This document shows, piece by piece, positions 1 to 6,030 of a stretch of DNA of 6,434 bases (its first letter is position 1; each line of letters opens with the position of its first letter). Position numbers and translations under genes: made by a program. The notes under the pieces are model-generated. The model did not search any database. It saw only the letters and a list, made by a program, of their open reading frames with translations, and was not told where the DNA came from. This DNA comes from Methylovirgula sp. (lineage in GTDB: Bacteria > Pseudomonadota > Alphaproteobacteria > Rhizobiales > Beijerinckiaceae): positions 1 to 6,434 of the forward strand of contig JASHUD010000114.1 in the NCBI GenBank assembly GCA_030040215.1, written 5' to 3'.

Positions 1-109
1 TCGACACAAGTTCACGCAGGAAAATATCGCGTTCGGAATAGACCGAGTGGACCATCAGATCGAGAAGCCGGCCCACGTCGGCTTGAAATGCATGGCTCTC
101 AGCCGCCAT
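1..109 (-). CDS. htpG: Molecular chaperone HtpG (Hsp90 family), N-terminal fragment cut by window edge
   Basis: Reading the minus strand from the ATG at 109-107 gives 36 complete codons before the window ends. The peptide has FQADVGRLLDLMVHSVYSER at residues 8-27 and then DIFLRELVS. This is the start of the Hsp90 ATPase domain, in which the long first helix runs into the conserved 'FLRELxSNA' ATP-lid region. HtpG is a cytosolic, ATP-dependent dimeric chaperone that remodels client proteins, often with DnaK. The start is supported by GGAGG nine bases before the ATG, with no competing upstream start. Later domains are outside the window, so completeness cannot be judged. It is divided from sequence further right by a strong minus-strand terminator (259-292), so it probably has its own promoter; a heat-shock candidate is listed at 160-190. 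Identification is confident because this N-terminal block is highly conserved in the family. Confidence 0.93.
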   Translation of the reverse strand, partial: MAAESHAFQADVGRLLDLMVHSVYSERDIFLRELVS

Positions 110-159
110 GTCGGACTTCCTCCAATCGTTGCACTCGAAGCGCCGCGTTCGGCGATCCG

Positions 160-190
160 AGATATCGCCTCGGCGCCCCGCGGATTCAAG
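160..190 (-). promoter_or_regulatory. Candidate RpoH (sigma-32)-type promoter of htpG
   Basis: On the minus strand CTTGAA (190-185) is followed, after exactly 17 bases, by CGATATCT (167-160). Alphaproteobacterial heat-shock promoters are usually described as CTTGAA-N17/18-CCNNATNT; this one differs from the -10 pattern at one fixed base. Transcription would start near 153, leaving a leader of about 45 nt before the htpG ATG. The fit with a chaperone gene makes it credible. A plain sigma-70 reading (TTGAAT-N17-GATATC) uses almost the same bases, so the sigma factor is inferred, not shown. Confidence 0.42.
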
Positions 191-258
191 TCAAGCCGGG
201 ATCGCCTTTCCGATCGCGGCGGACGCCGGCCGCCAACGCAGAGACCTCAGTCATAAAA

Positions 259-292
259 AGAGCCGGTTGAAGCAAAGCTTCAAACCGGCTCT
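259..292 (-). terminator. Strong intrinsic terminator on the minus strand with no assigned gene in front of it
   Basis: The plus strand has AGAGCCGGTTGAAGC, then AAA, then GCTTCAAACCGGCTCT. The arms pair over 15 bp with a single bulged base. On the minus strand the hairpin is followed directly by a T-rich run (TTTTTATGA, the first T shared with the stem), the usual layout of a Rho-independent terminator. On the plus strand it is followed by ATCGTCG, so it should not stop plus-strand transcripts well. It therefore ends a minus-strand transcript coming from 293 or higher, or at least shields htpG from such transcription. Confidence 0.8.
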
Positions 293-643
293 ATCGTCGC
301 CTGCATTCAAGTTCGACGGCGCTTTGGCCCGCGACCCCCGCGGGGGGCTGGGGGGCTGACGAGTCCGAGAGGATCCGTGCCAAGCCCGATGGCGACGAGT
401 GAATCGTCCCGCGGTTTCGCGGCGCACGCTGGGCCCCAAAAGGGCAAAACTGTGAATTCGAAGCTTCATCCACATCCGCGTTGCAGCCGGGAAAATCAAA
501 CGCGTTCAAGCCGTTCTGCGGGAATAGATGGTCCCTGACACGAAAAAATGTAAAGCGCGTCCGCCCCGCCGCTAACGCTGGCCCGCATACGGAAAAGCTT
601 GCCGCCCCCGGCGGATTCCGCGATCATGGCGGGGGAGGAATGC
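293..643. other. Gap of about 350 bp between htpG and DUF2794 genes; possible minus-strand small RNA or small ORF
   Basis: No protein family is recognisable here on either strand. The minus-strand frame ending at TAG 293-291 is open from about 624, but its first usual start is a TTG at 509-507 with no ribosome binding site. It would give 72 residues without a recognised motif, with third-position GC of roughly two thirds, which seems lower than in the confident neighbours. An overlapping 82-codon minus frame (499-251) runs through the terminator and looks worse. The stretch contains short GC-rich inverted repeats (CCGCG-GTTT-CGCGG at 409-422; G6-CT-G6 at 342-355) and must include the plus-strand promoter and leader of the DUF2794 gene, which I could not place. 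The minus-strand terminator at 259-292 suggests a transcript is made from this stretch; whether it is coding cannot be told. Confidence 0.35.
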
Positions 644-1027
644 ATGGGTCTGGAGTTTACGGAAGAAAATCGCAGCGCGGCGAGCGTCGTTTCGCTCGTC
701 GCGAGCCGAAGCGCAACCTACCATCCCGCCGCCGTTTCGTTCGACCGCCGGGAACTGCGCGACATTCTCAGCCTTTACGGCCGCAAGGTCGCGGACGGGG
801 AGTGGCGCGACTACGCGATCGCCGCCACCGCTCAAAAGGCGGTGTTCTCGATTTACCGGCGTTGCACCGAATTTCCCCTTTACCGGATCGAGAAAACGCC
901 AAAAGGGACGCCCAAGCAGGGCGCCTACAGCGTCGTGGCGGCAAGCGGCCTGATTCTACGGCGTGGTCACGACTTAAAGCGCGTGATCAATGTGCTCGAC
1001 AAGAATCTGAAGATCGTTTCAAGCTGA
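644..1027 (+). CDS. DUF2794 family protein, function unknown
   Basis: The protein has 127 residues from the ATG at 644. That start is preferred over the TTG at 599 and the ATG at 626 because GGAGGA lies at 634-639, four bases before it. After a variable N-terminus of about 25 residues comes the conserved block: YHPAAVSFDRREL, then LYGRKVADGEWRDYAI, SIYRRCTEFPLYRIEKTPK, QGAYSVVAASGLILRRGHDL and the closing VINVLDKNLKIV. I recognise this as DUF2794, a small cytosolic alphaproteobacterial family. No signal peptide, membrane segment, cysteine cluster or catalytic motif is visible. The mix of basic patches and beta-type strands would fit a binding or regulatory role, but that is a guess. The gene is convergent with the Bax-inhibitor-1 gene and appears monocistronic. 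Family assignment is confident from the sequence; function is unknown. Confidence 0.88.
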   Translation: MGLEFTEENRSAASVVSLVASRSATYHPAAVSFDRRELRDILSLYGRKVADGEWRDYAIAATAQKAVFSIYRRCTEFPLYRIEKTPKGTPKQGAYSVVAASGLILRRGHDLKRVINVLDKNLKIVSS

Positions 1028-1047
1028 TCCGCCGCGCACGGACGAAA

Positions 1048-1070
1048 AAGCCCCGCCTCAAGCGGGGCTT
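1048..1070 (-). terminator. Intrinsic terminator of the Bax-inhibitor-1 gene
   Basis: A perfect 9-bp stem, AAGCCCCGC (1048-1056) with GCGGGGCTT (1062-1070), closes a five-base loop. On the minus strand the stem runs into TTTTT and then CGTCCG, as expected for Rho-independent termination four bases after the TGA stop of the gene at 1075-1854. On the plus strand only TT follows before ATCGTC, so it would be at best a weak terminator for the convergent DUF2794 gene, which ends at 1027. Confidence 0.85.
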
Positions 1071-1074
1071 ATCG

Positions 1075-1854
1075 TCAGTCGTTGCGCGAACCGGTGAGCT
1101 GCAACACCGCTACGAAGATGTTGACGAAATCGAGATAGAGCCGCAGCGCCCCGTTCACCGATTTCTTGGCCGCGATTTCATAACCGTCGGATGCAAAATA
1201 CATTTCCTTGATCGACTGCGTGTCGTAAGCGGTGAGACCGGAGAAGATCAGCACCGAGAGGATCGACAGCGCGAACTGGAATCCGGAACTATGCACGAAG
1301 AGATTGACCAACATCGCGATGATGAGGCCGAAAAGTCCCATGATCAGGAACGAACCCATGGCGGAAAGCGAACGCGGCGTCGTATAGCCGTAGAGGCTTA
1401 GCGCCCCGAAGGCCGCGGCGGTAATGAAGAAGGCGCGGGCAATCGATTCACCGGTATAGACCAGCACCAAGGTCGAGAGCGACAGGCCCATCGCCGCGGA
1501 AAAGACGAAGAACAGCGCGCGCGCCGTTGTCGCCGCCATACGGTTGATGCCGAACGAAATACCAAAAACCAGAAGCAGCGGCGCAAAGACCACCACCCAG
1601 CGCAGCGGGCTCACGTAAATCGCTTCGCCAAACGATGTGAGATAGATCTGGCCGAAACGGGCGACCGCCAGCGACGGATTGGTGGTCGTGGCCAGCATCA
1701 TGGCGCCATAGGCGACAAGCCCGGTGATCGCCAAGCCGATGACCATATTGTTGTAGACGCCCAGCATATAGGAGCGCAGGCCTTGGTCGATCTCGGCGCG
1801 GCCGGCTTGGACGCCTTGCCCCCAGCGGGCCGTATTGGGGTCGAAGTCGGACAT
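1075..1854 (-). CDS. Bax inhibitor-1 (BI-1)/YccA family inner-membrane protein
   Basis: The protein has 259 residues. The start at 1854 (MSDFDPN) is chosen over the in-frame ATG at 1866 because AGGA sits five bases before it and no ribosome binding site precedes 1866. After a hydrophilic N-terminus of about 30 residues there are about seven hydrophobic segments (roughly 38-58, 84-106, 112-134, 138-156, 167-187, 190-210, 236-254), the TMBIM/BI-1 pattern. The family signature is present as FSGLTAYDTQSIKEMY at 204-219 and LYLDFVNIF at 239-247. Asp211 and Asp242 match the aspartate pair that acts as pH sensor and gate in the Bacillus YetJ calcium-leak channel. By family knowledge the protein is a membrane channel or modulator; E. 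coli YccA interacts with the FtsH protease. Its substrate here is not shown. It has its own candidate promoter (1928-1956) and terminator, so it is probably monocistronic. Family call very confident, role uncertain. Confidence 0.94.
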   Translation of the reverse strand: MSDFDPNTARWGQGVQAGRAEIDQGLRSYMLGVYNNMVIGLAITGLVAYGAMMLATTTNPSLAVARFGQIYLTSFGEAIYVSPLRWVVVFAPLLLVFGISFGINRMAATTARALFFVFSAAMGLSLSTLVLVYTGESIARAFFITAAAFGALSLYGYTTPRSLSAMGSFLIMGLFGLIIAMLVNLFVHSSGFQFALSILSVLIFSGLTAYDTQSIKEMYFASDGYEIAAKKSVNGALRLYLDFVNIFVAVLQLTGSRND

Positions 1855-1893
1855 TGTTGTCCTCATAGGGTTAGGAAGCTTGATCGCCTCCAG

Positions 1894-1915
1894 CCGCCGC
1901 GCTCGGCGCAGGCGG
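1894..1915 (-). other. GC-rich hairpin in the leader of the Bax-inhibitor-1 gene
   Basis: CCGCC (1894-1898) pairs with GGCGG (1911-1915), and inside it GCGC (1899-1902) pairs with GCGC (1906-1909) around a three-base loop, with one bulged A. That is a 9-bp stem made only of G-C pairs. No T-run follows on either strand, so it is not a standard intrinsic terminator. If the promoter at 1928-1956 is right, the hairpin lies at the very 5' end of the mRNA, about 40 nt before the start codon, where it could protect the transcript. It could also help end the permease operon transcript arriving from the right. Confidence 0.4.
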
Positions 1916-1927
1916 AAGGTTGGGCCT

Positions 1928-1956
1928 AATATGGCTCATAGAGACAAAGCCGACAA
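1928..1956 (-). promoter_or_regulatory. Candidate housekeeping promoter of the Bax-inhibitor-1 gene
   Basis: On the minus strand TTGTCG (1956-1951) and CATATT (1933-1928) are 17 bases apart, each matching four of six bases of the sigma-70 consensus. Transcription would begin near 1921, giving a leader of about 67 nt. The site lies in the 134-nt gap between the permease stop codon (1989) and the gene start (1854), the only place a separate promoter could sit without overlapping the permease gene. Alphaproteobacterial promoters are often loose, so this is a plausible but unproven call. Confidence 0.38.
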
Positions 1957-1988
1957 GGGCGGCGGCATCGCGGCGGGCGCTGGCAAAC

Positions 1989-4529
1989 CTATAAATTTCG
2001 TAAGTATTGCGCGGGTTTCTGCCCGAGAACGCGCCACGTTCCGATCAATCCGAGCAGCACCGCCGCGACGAACGCGCCCGCCGCCGCGGCAAGCGCCTGC
2101 GGCCAGAGCCAGACGAACTCGAGCTTCATCACCCTCGAAACCACGGCAAGCGCCGCAGCGCCTCCCGCGAGGACGCCAAACACGGCCGTTGCAAGGCCGA
2201 TCAAGCCGAATTCGCAGAGAAAGGCGGCAAGCAGCCGGTGGCGCGTCGCCCCGAGCGTCTTCAAAATCATCACGTCGTAAAGCCGCGTCCGCTGCCCGGC
2301 GGCAAGCGCGCCGCCCAGAACGAGGGCCGCGGCGACAAGCGCGATTCCGGCCGAGCCGCGCACGGCCAGTGCAAGCTTGTCGACGATGTCCTTGACGGCG
2401 TCGAGAGCATCCTTCACCCGCAGGCTCACGACGTTGGGAAATTCCTTGGCCACGTCGCGCACCAGCGCCGGGTCGCCGTGTCCTTGGTCGGAATAGGTGA
2501 GCGTAACAAGATCGCCATAGGGCGCCGCGGCGAATGTGTTGGGCGAATAAACAAGCACGAAGTTGAGGCCGAGGTTGCGCCAGTCCACCTTGCGCAGATT
2601 GGCGATCCGCGTCGTGATGTTGCGGCCGAGCACGTTGACGGTGACCTCGTCGCCCGGCTTCAAACCGAGCCCGCCCGCGACCTGCGATTCCAGCGAGACC
2701 AGCGGCGGCCCGGCGTAACCGGCACTCCACCATTTGCCGGCGATCACGCTCGACCCGGCAGGGGCGGATTCCGAGAAGGTGATGCCGCGATCGCCTTCGA
2801 GCGCCCAAGCGACATCGTCATCAGCCTTGATCTTGGCGACCGGCTGGCCTTTGACGGCGACGAACCGGCCGCGCAGCATCGGCACGAACGCGAGTTTCGC
2901 GTCCGGTTTGCGCGCCACGACGAATTTGCGGAAAGCGTCGAGCTCCGTACGCGCAACGCCTAAAAAATAATAACTCGGCGTCGTCTCATTCCGCGGCGAT
3001 TCGAGGATGCGGTGCAGATTGCCGTCGATCAGAGCGAGCGCCACGATGAGCGTGAGACCGAGCCCCAGCGAAAGCACGATAGAAGGAGTAAGCGCGCCGG
3101 GGCGGTGCAGATTGCCGATTGCAAGCCGCAGTTCGACGCGACGCGGATGCGGAAACCGGCGCGCCGCCGCCATGAGAAGTGCCGCCGCGGCGCGCAGTAG
3201 AATGAAGCCGCCGAGCGCGGCGGCGACATAGATGAGCGCCAATTTCCGGTCCGCCGCGAGCGCTACGCCTGCAAAGATGAGCCCCAGCACCGCGCCGACC
3301 AGCGCGATAAGATAGCGGCGCCTCGGCCAAACGGGAGCCGGCGCGATCTCGTCGCGAAACAAGCTCGAGACCGGCAGATCATGCGCACGGCCGAGCGGAA
3401 CGAGCGAGAAGACCAGCGTCGTCAAAAACCCATAGAGAACGCCGGCGGCGATCTCCTGCGGGAAAATCATCGGCGCCAACGGATACGGCAGCAGCGTGCC
3501 CAACGCCGCCGCGAGCAGGAACGGCAGCGCCACGCCGAAGGCGATGCCGGCTGCCATGGCGAGGCCGGCCATACTTAGGACTTCAGCCAGCATCATCCGG
3601 AACGCGAAGCCGCCCGGCGCGCCGAGCGCTTTCAAGATCGCAATCGTCTCGCGCTTGCGCTCGACGAAGCCCATTACCGCATTCGCCACGCCGACCCCGC
3701 CGATGAGCAACGAACTCATCCCGACCAGCGTCAAAAATTGGCTGAACCGGTCGAGGTCGCGGGAGAATTGCGGCGAGATGTTTTTCCAGGTGCGCACTTC
3801 AAAGCCGCCGGACGGAAAGGCGGCGCGGACCGCCGCACCGACGGCATCTGCGTTTTCGCCCGGCGCGAGCGACAGGCGATAGACCCATTTGACGAGCGCG
3901 CCGGGCTGCAGAAGTTGTGTGGCGCGCAGCGCCGCCTGCGACATCAGAACGCGCGGGCCGAAGCCGATGGCGCCCGCCAGCTTGTCAGGCTCGGAGGCGA
4001 GCACGGCGCGCAGCTCGAACGTCTGGCGCCCGACGCTAAATCGATCGTTTCGATGAAGATCGAGCCGCGCCGCGAAAGTGGGATCGGCGGCAACGCCGTA
4101 GATGCCGTCACGTTCGGCAAGCACGTCTTGGAGAGCCAGCGCCGGGAAGAGTTCAACGCGGCCCTGCACGGGGTAGGCGGCATCGACCGCCTTGACTTCA
4201 ACGAGCGCGGCTTGCCCGTTGTCGCGCACCGCCATGGCGCGCATCAGCGCGATTTGCGATAGCTTGCCGCGCCCCGCGAGAAAACGCAGCTCCGTTGCGT
4301 TTGCCTCGCGTTGCACGAGCTCGAACGAAATGTCGCCGCCGAGAATGACGCGGCCTTCTTGCAGCAGCCCTTCGGCGAGCGAGCGCGAAACCGAACCGAC
4401 GCCGGTAATCGCCGCGAGCCCGATCGCCAGACAGGCGAGGAAAACCCAAAAGCCGCCAATGCCGCCGCGGAAATCGCGCCGCGCCAGACGCAGCGGCAAC
4501 CCGATCGAGCGCGGCATGGCGAAGCTCAT
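1989..4529 (-). CDS. ybbP: ABC transporter permease, FtsX/MacB fold, YbbP type
   Basis: The protein has 846 residues (E. coli YbbP has about 804). The start is the ATG at 4529-4527, which overlaps the TGA stop of the ATPase gene as ATGA. A longer frame reaches 4613, but this junction is the usual one, and the lack of a good ribosome binding site suggests translational coupling. About ten membrane segments can be placed: 25-47, 262-287, 316-340, 360-380, 405-425, 430-455, 481-501, 720-745, 768-798 and 812-835. Two large non-membrane domains of about 215 residues (48-261 and 502-719) should lie in the periplasm. FtsX-type cores are visible twice: GGVGVANAVMGFVERKRE (277-294) with ILKALGA, and QRTRLYDVMILKTLGA (746-761). 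The last are the loops that contact the ATPase. Proteins of this class usually work as mechanotransmitters or lipid/hydrophobic-molecule extruders rather than classic solute importers. Together with the ATPase at 4526-5239 it forms the membrane part of the machine; the divergent TesA-type hydrolase is the likely partner. Confidence 0.93.
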   Translation of the reverse strand: MSFAMPRSIGLPLRLARRDFRGGIGGFWVFLACLAIGLAAITGVGSVSRSLAEGLLQEGRVILGGDISFELVQREANATELRFLAGRGKLSQIALMRAMAVRDNGQAALVEVKAVDAAYPVQGRVELFPALALQDVLAERDGIYGVAADPTFAARLDLHRNDRFSVGRQTFELRAVLASEPDKLAGAIGFGPRVLMSQAALRATQLLQPGALVKWVYRLSLAPGENADAVGAAVRAAFPSGGFEVRTWKNISPQFSRDLDRFSQFLTLVGMSSLLIGGVGVANAVMGFVERKRETIAILKALGAPGGFAFRMMLAEVLSMAGLAMAAGIAFGVALPFLLAAALGTLLPYPLAPMIFPQEIAAGVLYGFLTTLVFSLVPLGRAHDLPVSSLFRDEIAPAPVWPRRRYLIALVGAVLGLIFAGVALAADRKLALIYVAAALGGFILLRAAAALLMAAARRFPHPRRVELRLAIGNLHRPGALTPSIVLSLGLGLTLIVALALIDGNLHRILESPRNETTPSYYFLGVARTELDAFRKFVVARKPDAKLAFVPMLRGRFVAVKGQPVAKIKADDDVAWALEGDRGITFSESAPAGSSVIAGKWWSAGYAGPPLVSLESQVAGGLGLKPGDEVTVNVLGRNITTRIANLRKVDWRNLGLNFVLVYSPNTFAAAPYGDLVTLTYSDQGHGDPALVRDVAKEFPNVVSLRVKDALDAVKDIVDKLALAVRGSAGIALVAAALVLGGALAAGQRTRLYDVMILKTLGATRHRLLAAFLCEFGLIGLATAVFGVLAGGAAALAVVSRVMKLEFVWLWPQALAAAAGAFVAAVLLGLIGTWRVLGQKPAQYLRNL

Positions 4530-5239
4530 TCGGCACCCGGCAGAAGCGCCGCAGAGACTTCGGAGCGCGGCGTTTCGATCCGCCCCGAGCGCAAGCCGAT
4601 GATCGCATCGCATTTGGCGGCGAGCGCGCGATCGTGGGTGACAAGCACCAACGTGGTGCCGCGGGCGCGTTTCAGCGCGAAGAGGAGATCGACAACGTCG
4701 CGGCCCGTCTCCTCGTCAAGATTGCCGGTCGGCTCGTCGGCGAGCAGCACCGCGGGCCCGGGAGCGAGGGCGCGCGACAGCGCCACCCGCTGCTGTTCGC
4801 CGCCCGAAAGCTCGGCCGGGTAATGGCGAAGCCGATCCTCGAGGCCGACTGCGGCAAGTTCGGCGGCGGCGCGTGCGAAAGGTTTCTTGGTGCCGGCGAG
4901 TTCCAGAGGAATGGCGACGTTCTCCAGCGCCGTCATGGTCGGGATCAGATGAAAGGATTGGAAGACGATACCGATGCGCGCACCGCGAAACCGCGCCAGC
5001 GCGTCTTCGTCCAGCGCGTTGAGGTCCGTGCCGTGGATTTCCACTTGCCCGGCATTGGGCCGTTCCAGGCCGGCCATCACCATCAACAGCGTGGATTTTC
5101 CCGAACCGGACGGGCCCGTGAGGCCGATCGCCGCGCCGCGCTTTATTGTGAGCGAGATCTGCTTCAAGATGTGCACGCGCGCCGCGCCGCGGCCGAGGCT
5201 CAGATCGACATCCTTCAAGATGATCGCCGCGTCATCCAT
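4526..5239 (-). CDS. ybbA: ABC transporter ATP-binding protein, YbbA/LolD/MacB type
   Basis: The protein has 237 residues from the ATG at 5239-5237. The same frame extends to 5380, but AAGGA seven bases before this ATG and the normal family N-terminus (AIILKDVDLSL) decide the start. All nucleotide-binding motifs are intact: Walker A GPSGSGKST (42-50, Lys48), Q-loop VFQSFHLIP (92-100, Gln94), signature LSGGEQQR (144-151), Walker B VLLADE (164-169, Glu169) followed by PTGNLD, and the switch histidine in VTHD (His202). The short size and the Q-loop and PTGNLD sequences are typical of ATPases that serve FtsX/MacB-fold permeases. It is cytosolic, dimeric, and powers the permease encoded by the next gene, whose ATG overlaps its stop codon. 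The YbbA name rests on the operon with a YbbP-like permease and the divergent tesA, since LolD and MacB-type ATPases are close in sequence. Confidence 0.95.
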   Translation of the reverse strand: MDDAAIILKDVDLSLGRGAARVHILKQISLTIKRGAAIGLTGPSGSGKSTLLMVMAGLERPNAGQVEIHGTDLNALDEDALARFRGARIGIVFQSFHLIPTMTALENVAIPLELAGTKKPFARAAAELAAVGLEDRLRHYPAELSGGEQQRVALSRALAPGPAVLLADEPTGNLDEETGRDVVDLLFALKRARGTTLVLVTHDRALAAKCDAIIGLRSGRIETPRSEVSAALLPGAE

Positions 5240-5260
5240 TGTTTCGTCCTTGCACGCCGA

Positions 5261-5275
5261 CCGGCGCCGCGCCGG
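5261..5275. repeat. GC-rich palindrome in the tesA/ybbA divergent intergenic region
   Basis: CCGGCGC, one central base, then GCGCCGG form a perfect 7+1+7 palindrome. It lies 21 bp upstream of the ybbA start codon and 7 bp upstream of the preferred tesA start. A one-base spacer is too small for a full-length hairpin loop, so as a functional element it would be a two-fold protein-binding site rather than a terminator. In GC-rich DNA such palindromes also arise by chance, so regulatory meaning is only a possibility. Confidence 0.3.
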
Positions 5276-5282
5276 CGCCTTG

Positions 5283-5942
5283 TTGCGGCAGGTCGCAAAC
5301 CGCGCGCTGCGGAGTTGTGCCGCACTTGCGCTTTCGATTCCGGCGCTTTTCGGGCTCAACCAGGATGCCGCGGCGCGCACGCTGAGGCTCGTCGCCCTGG
5401 GCGATAGCCTTACGGCGGGTTACGAACTGCCGCAGGACGCGGCGTTTCCCGTGGTCCTCGAAGCGGCCTTGCGCCGCGCCGGCTACGACGTGCGGGTGGT
5501 CAATGCCGGCGTGTCCGGCAATACGGCCGCCGACGGATTGGCCCGACTCGATTGGAGCGTGCCGGACGGCACCGACGGCGTCATTCTCGAACTCGGCGCC
5601 AACGATATGCTGCAAGGCCTCGATCCCGCCCACACCCATGCGGTTCTCGACCAAATCGTCGCCGCTCTCGCGGCACGCCACATCAAAGTTCTGATCGCCG
5701 GAATGCTGGCCTCGCCCAACCTCGGCGCCGAATATCAAACGGCTTTCGACAGGATTTACCCCGAACTCGCGGCGAAATATCACGCGCCGCTTTATCCGTT
5801 CTTCCTGAAAAGCGTCGCGGGCCACCCTAACCTCATTCTGGCCGACGGGTTGCATCCCAACGCGGCAGGCGTCAAGACGATCGTCGCGGGGATCCTGCCC
5901 GCCGTCGAAACGTTCCTCACTACGATGCCGCACGGAAGTTGA
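5283..5942 (+). CDS. tesA: Secreted SGNH/GDSL esterase (TesA-type arylesterase / thioesterase I / lysophospholipase L1)
   Basis: From a TTG start at 5283 the protein has 219 residues. Residues 1-31 look like a Sec signal peptide: basic start with Arg2, Arg7 and Arg10, hydrophobic core CAALALSIPALFGL (12-25), cleavage after AAA (29-31). The mature enzyme would act in the periplasm. SGNH blocks are complete: GDSL (40-43) with catalytic Ser42, NAGVSGNT (74-81) with oxyanion Gly79, GAND (105-108) with Asn107, and DGLH (188-191) with the Asp188/His191 pair. TesA enzymes hydrolyse aryl esters, acyl-CoA thioesters and lysophospholipids; the natural substrate is not evident here. The start is uncertain: no ribosome binding site precedes 5283, 5280 or 5250 (all TTG), and the ATG at 5220 would lie inside ybbA and give a 51-residue leader. 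The gene is divergent from ybbA-ybbP, as in E. coli, which supports joint function. Enzyme identity is confident, the start is not. Confidence 0.92.
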   Translation: MRQVANRALRSCAALALSIPALFGLNQDAAARTLRLVALGDSLTAGYELPQDAAFPVVLEAALRRAGYDVRVVNAGVSGNTAADGLARLDWSVPDGTDGVILELGANDMLQGLDPAHTHAVLDQIVAALAARHIKVLIAGMLASPNLGAEYQTAFDRIYPELAAKYHAPLYPFFLKSVAGHPNLILADGLHPNAAGVKTIVAGILPAVETFLTTMPHGS

Positions 5943-6030
5943 ATTTTGCGTTGCGGTAGTTTCGGGCCACAATGTCGTGGAAGCTTGATTCGCCGACGCG
6001 GCGGACTGGCGATCGATGCGAGGAGGGATC

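Noticed and set aside
291..509. 72-codon minus-strand ORF as a real gene
   Set aside because: TTG start without ribosome binding site, no recognisable motif, and third-position GC that looks lower than in the confident genes. It is mentioned in the gap entry and first finding but not called as a CDS.
481..1401. Long plus-strand open frame (306 codons) across DUF2794 and the Bax-inhibitor-1 gene
   Set aside because: It runs out of frame through DUF2794 and antisense to the BI-1 gene, is very rich in Arg and charged low-complexity sequence, and shows no family motif; a typical shadow frame in GC-rich DNA.
2007..2963. Plus-strand 318-codon frame, and the minus-strand 290-codon frame 1936-2808, inside ybbP
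   Set aside because: Both are overlapped by the clearly recognised permease frame and have Arg-rich composition without recognisable domains.
5163..5222. Repeated CTTCAAGATG near 5163 and 5213
   Set aside because: Both copies are the antisense of His/Ile-Ile-Leu-Lys codons in ybbA (residues near 7-9 and 24-26), so shared codons explain the repeat.
4634..5407. Plus-strand 257-codon frame opposite ybbA
   Set aside because: Antisense shadow of an ATPase with every ABC motif intact; no family resemblance of its own.
1873..5990. Shared GGAAGCTTGAT word upstream of the Bax-inhibitor-1 gene and between tesA and thpR
   Set aside because: Only about 11 bases match exactly, in unrelated contexts and without a flanking pattern; treated as chance.
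5943..6030. Promoter or terminator between tesA and thpR
   Set aside because: Only 4-5 bp stems (such as 5991-6003) without T-runs, and the best -35/-10 pair matches three and four of six bases; not enough to call.
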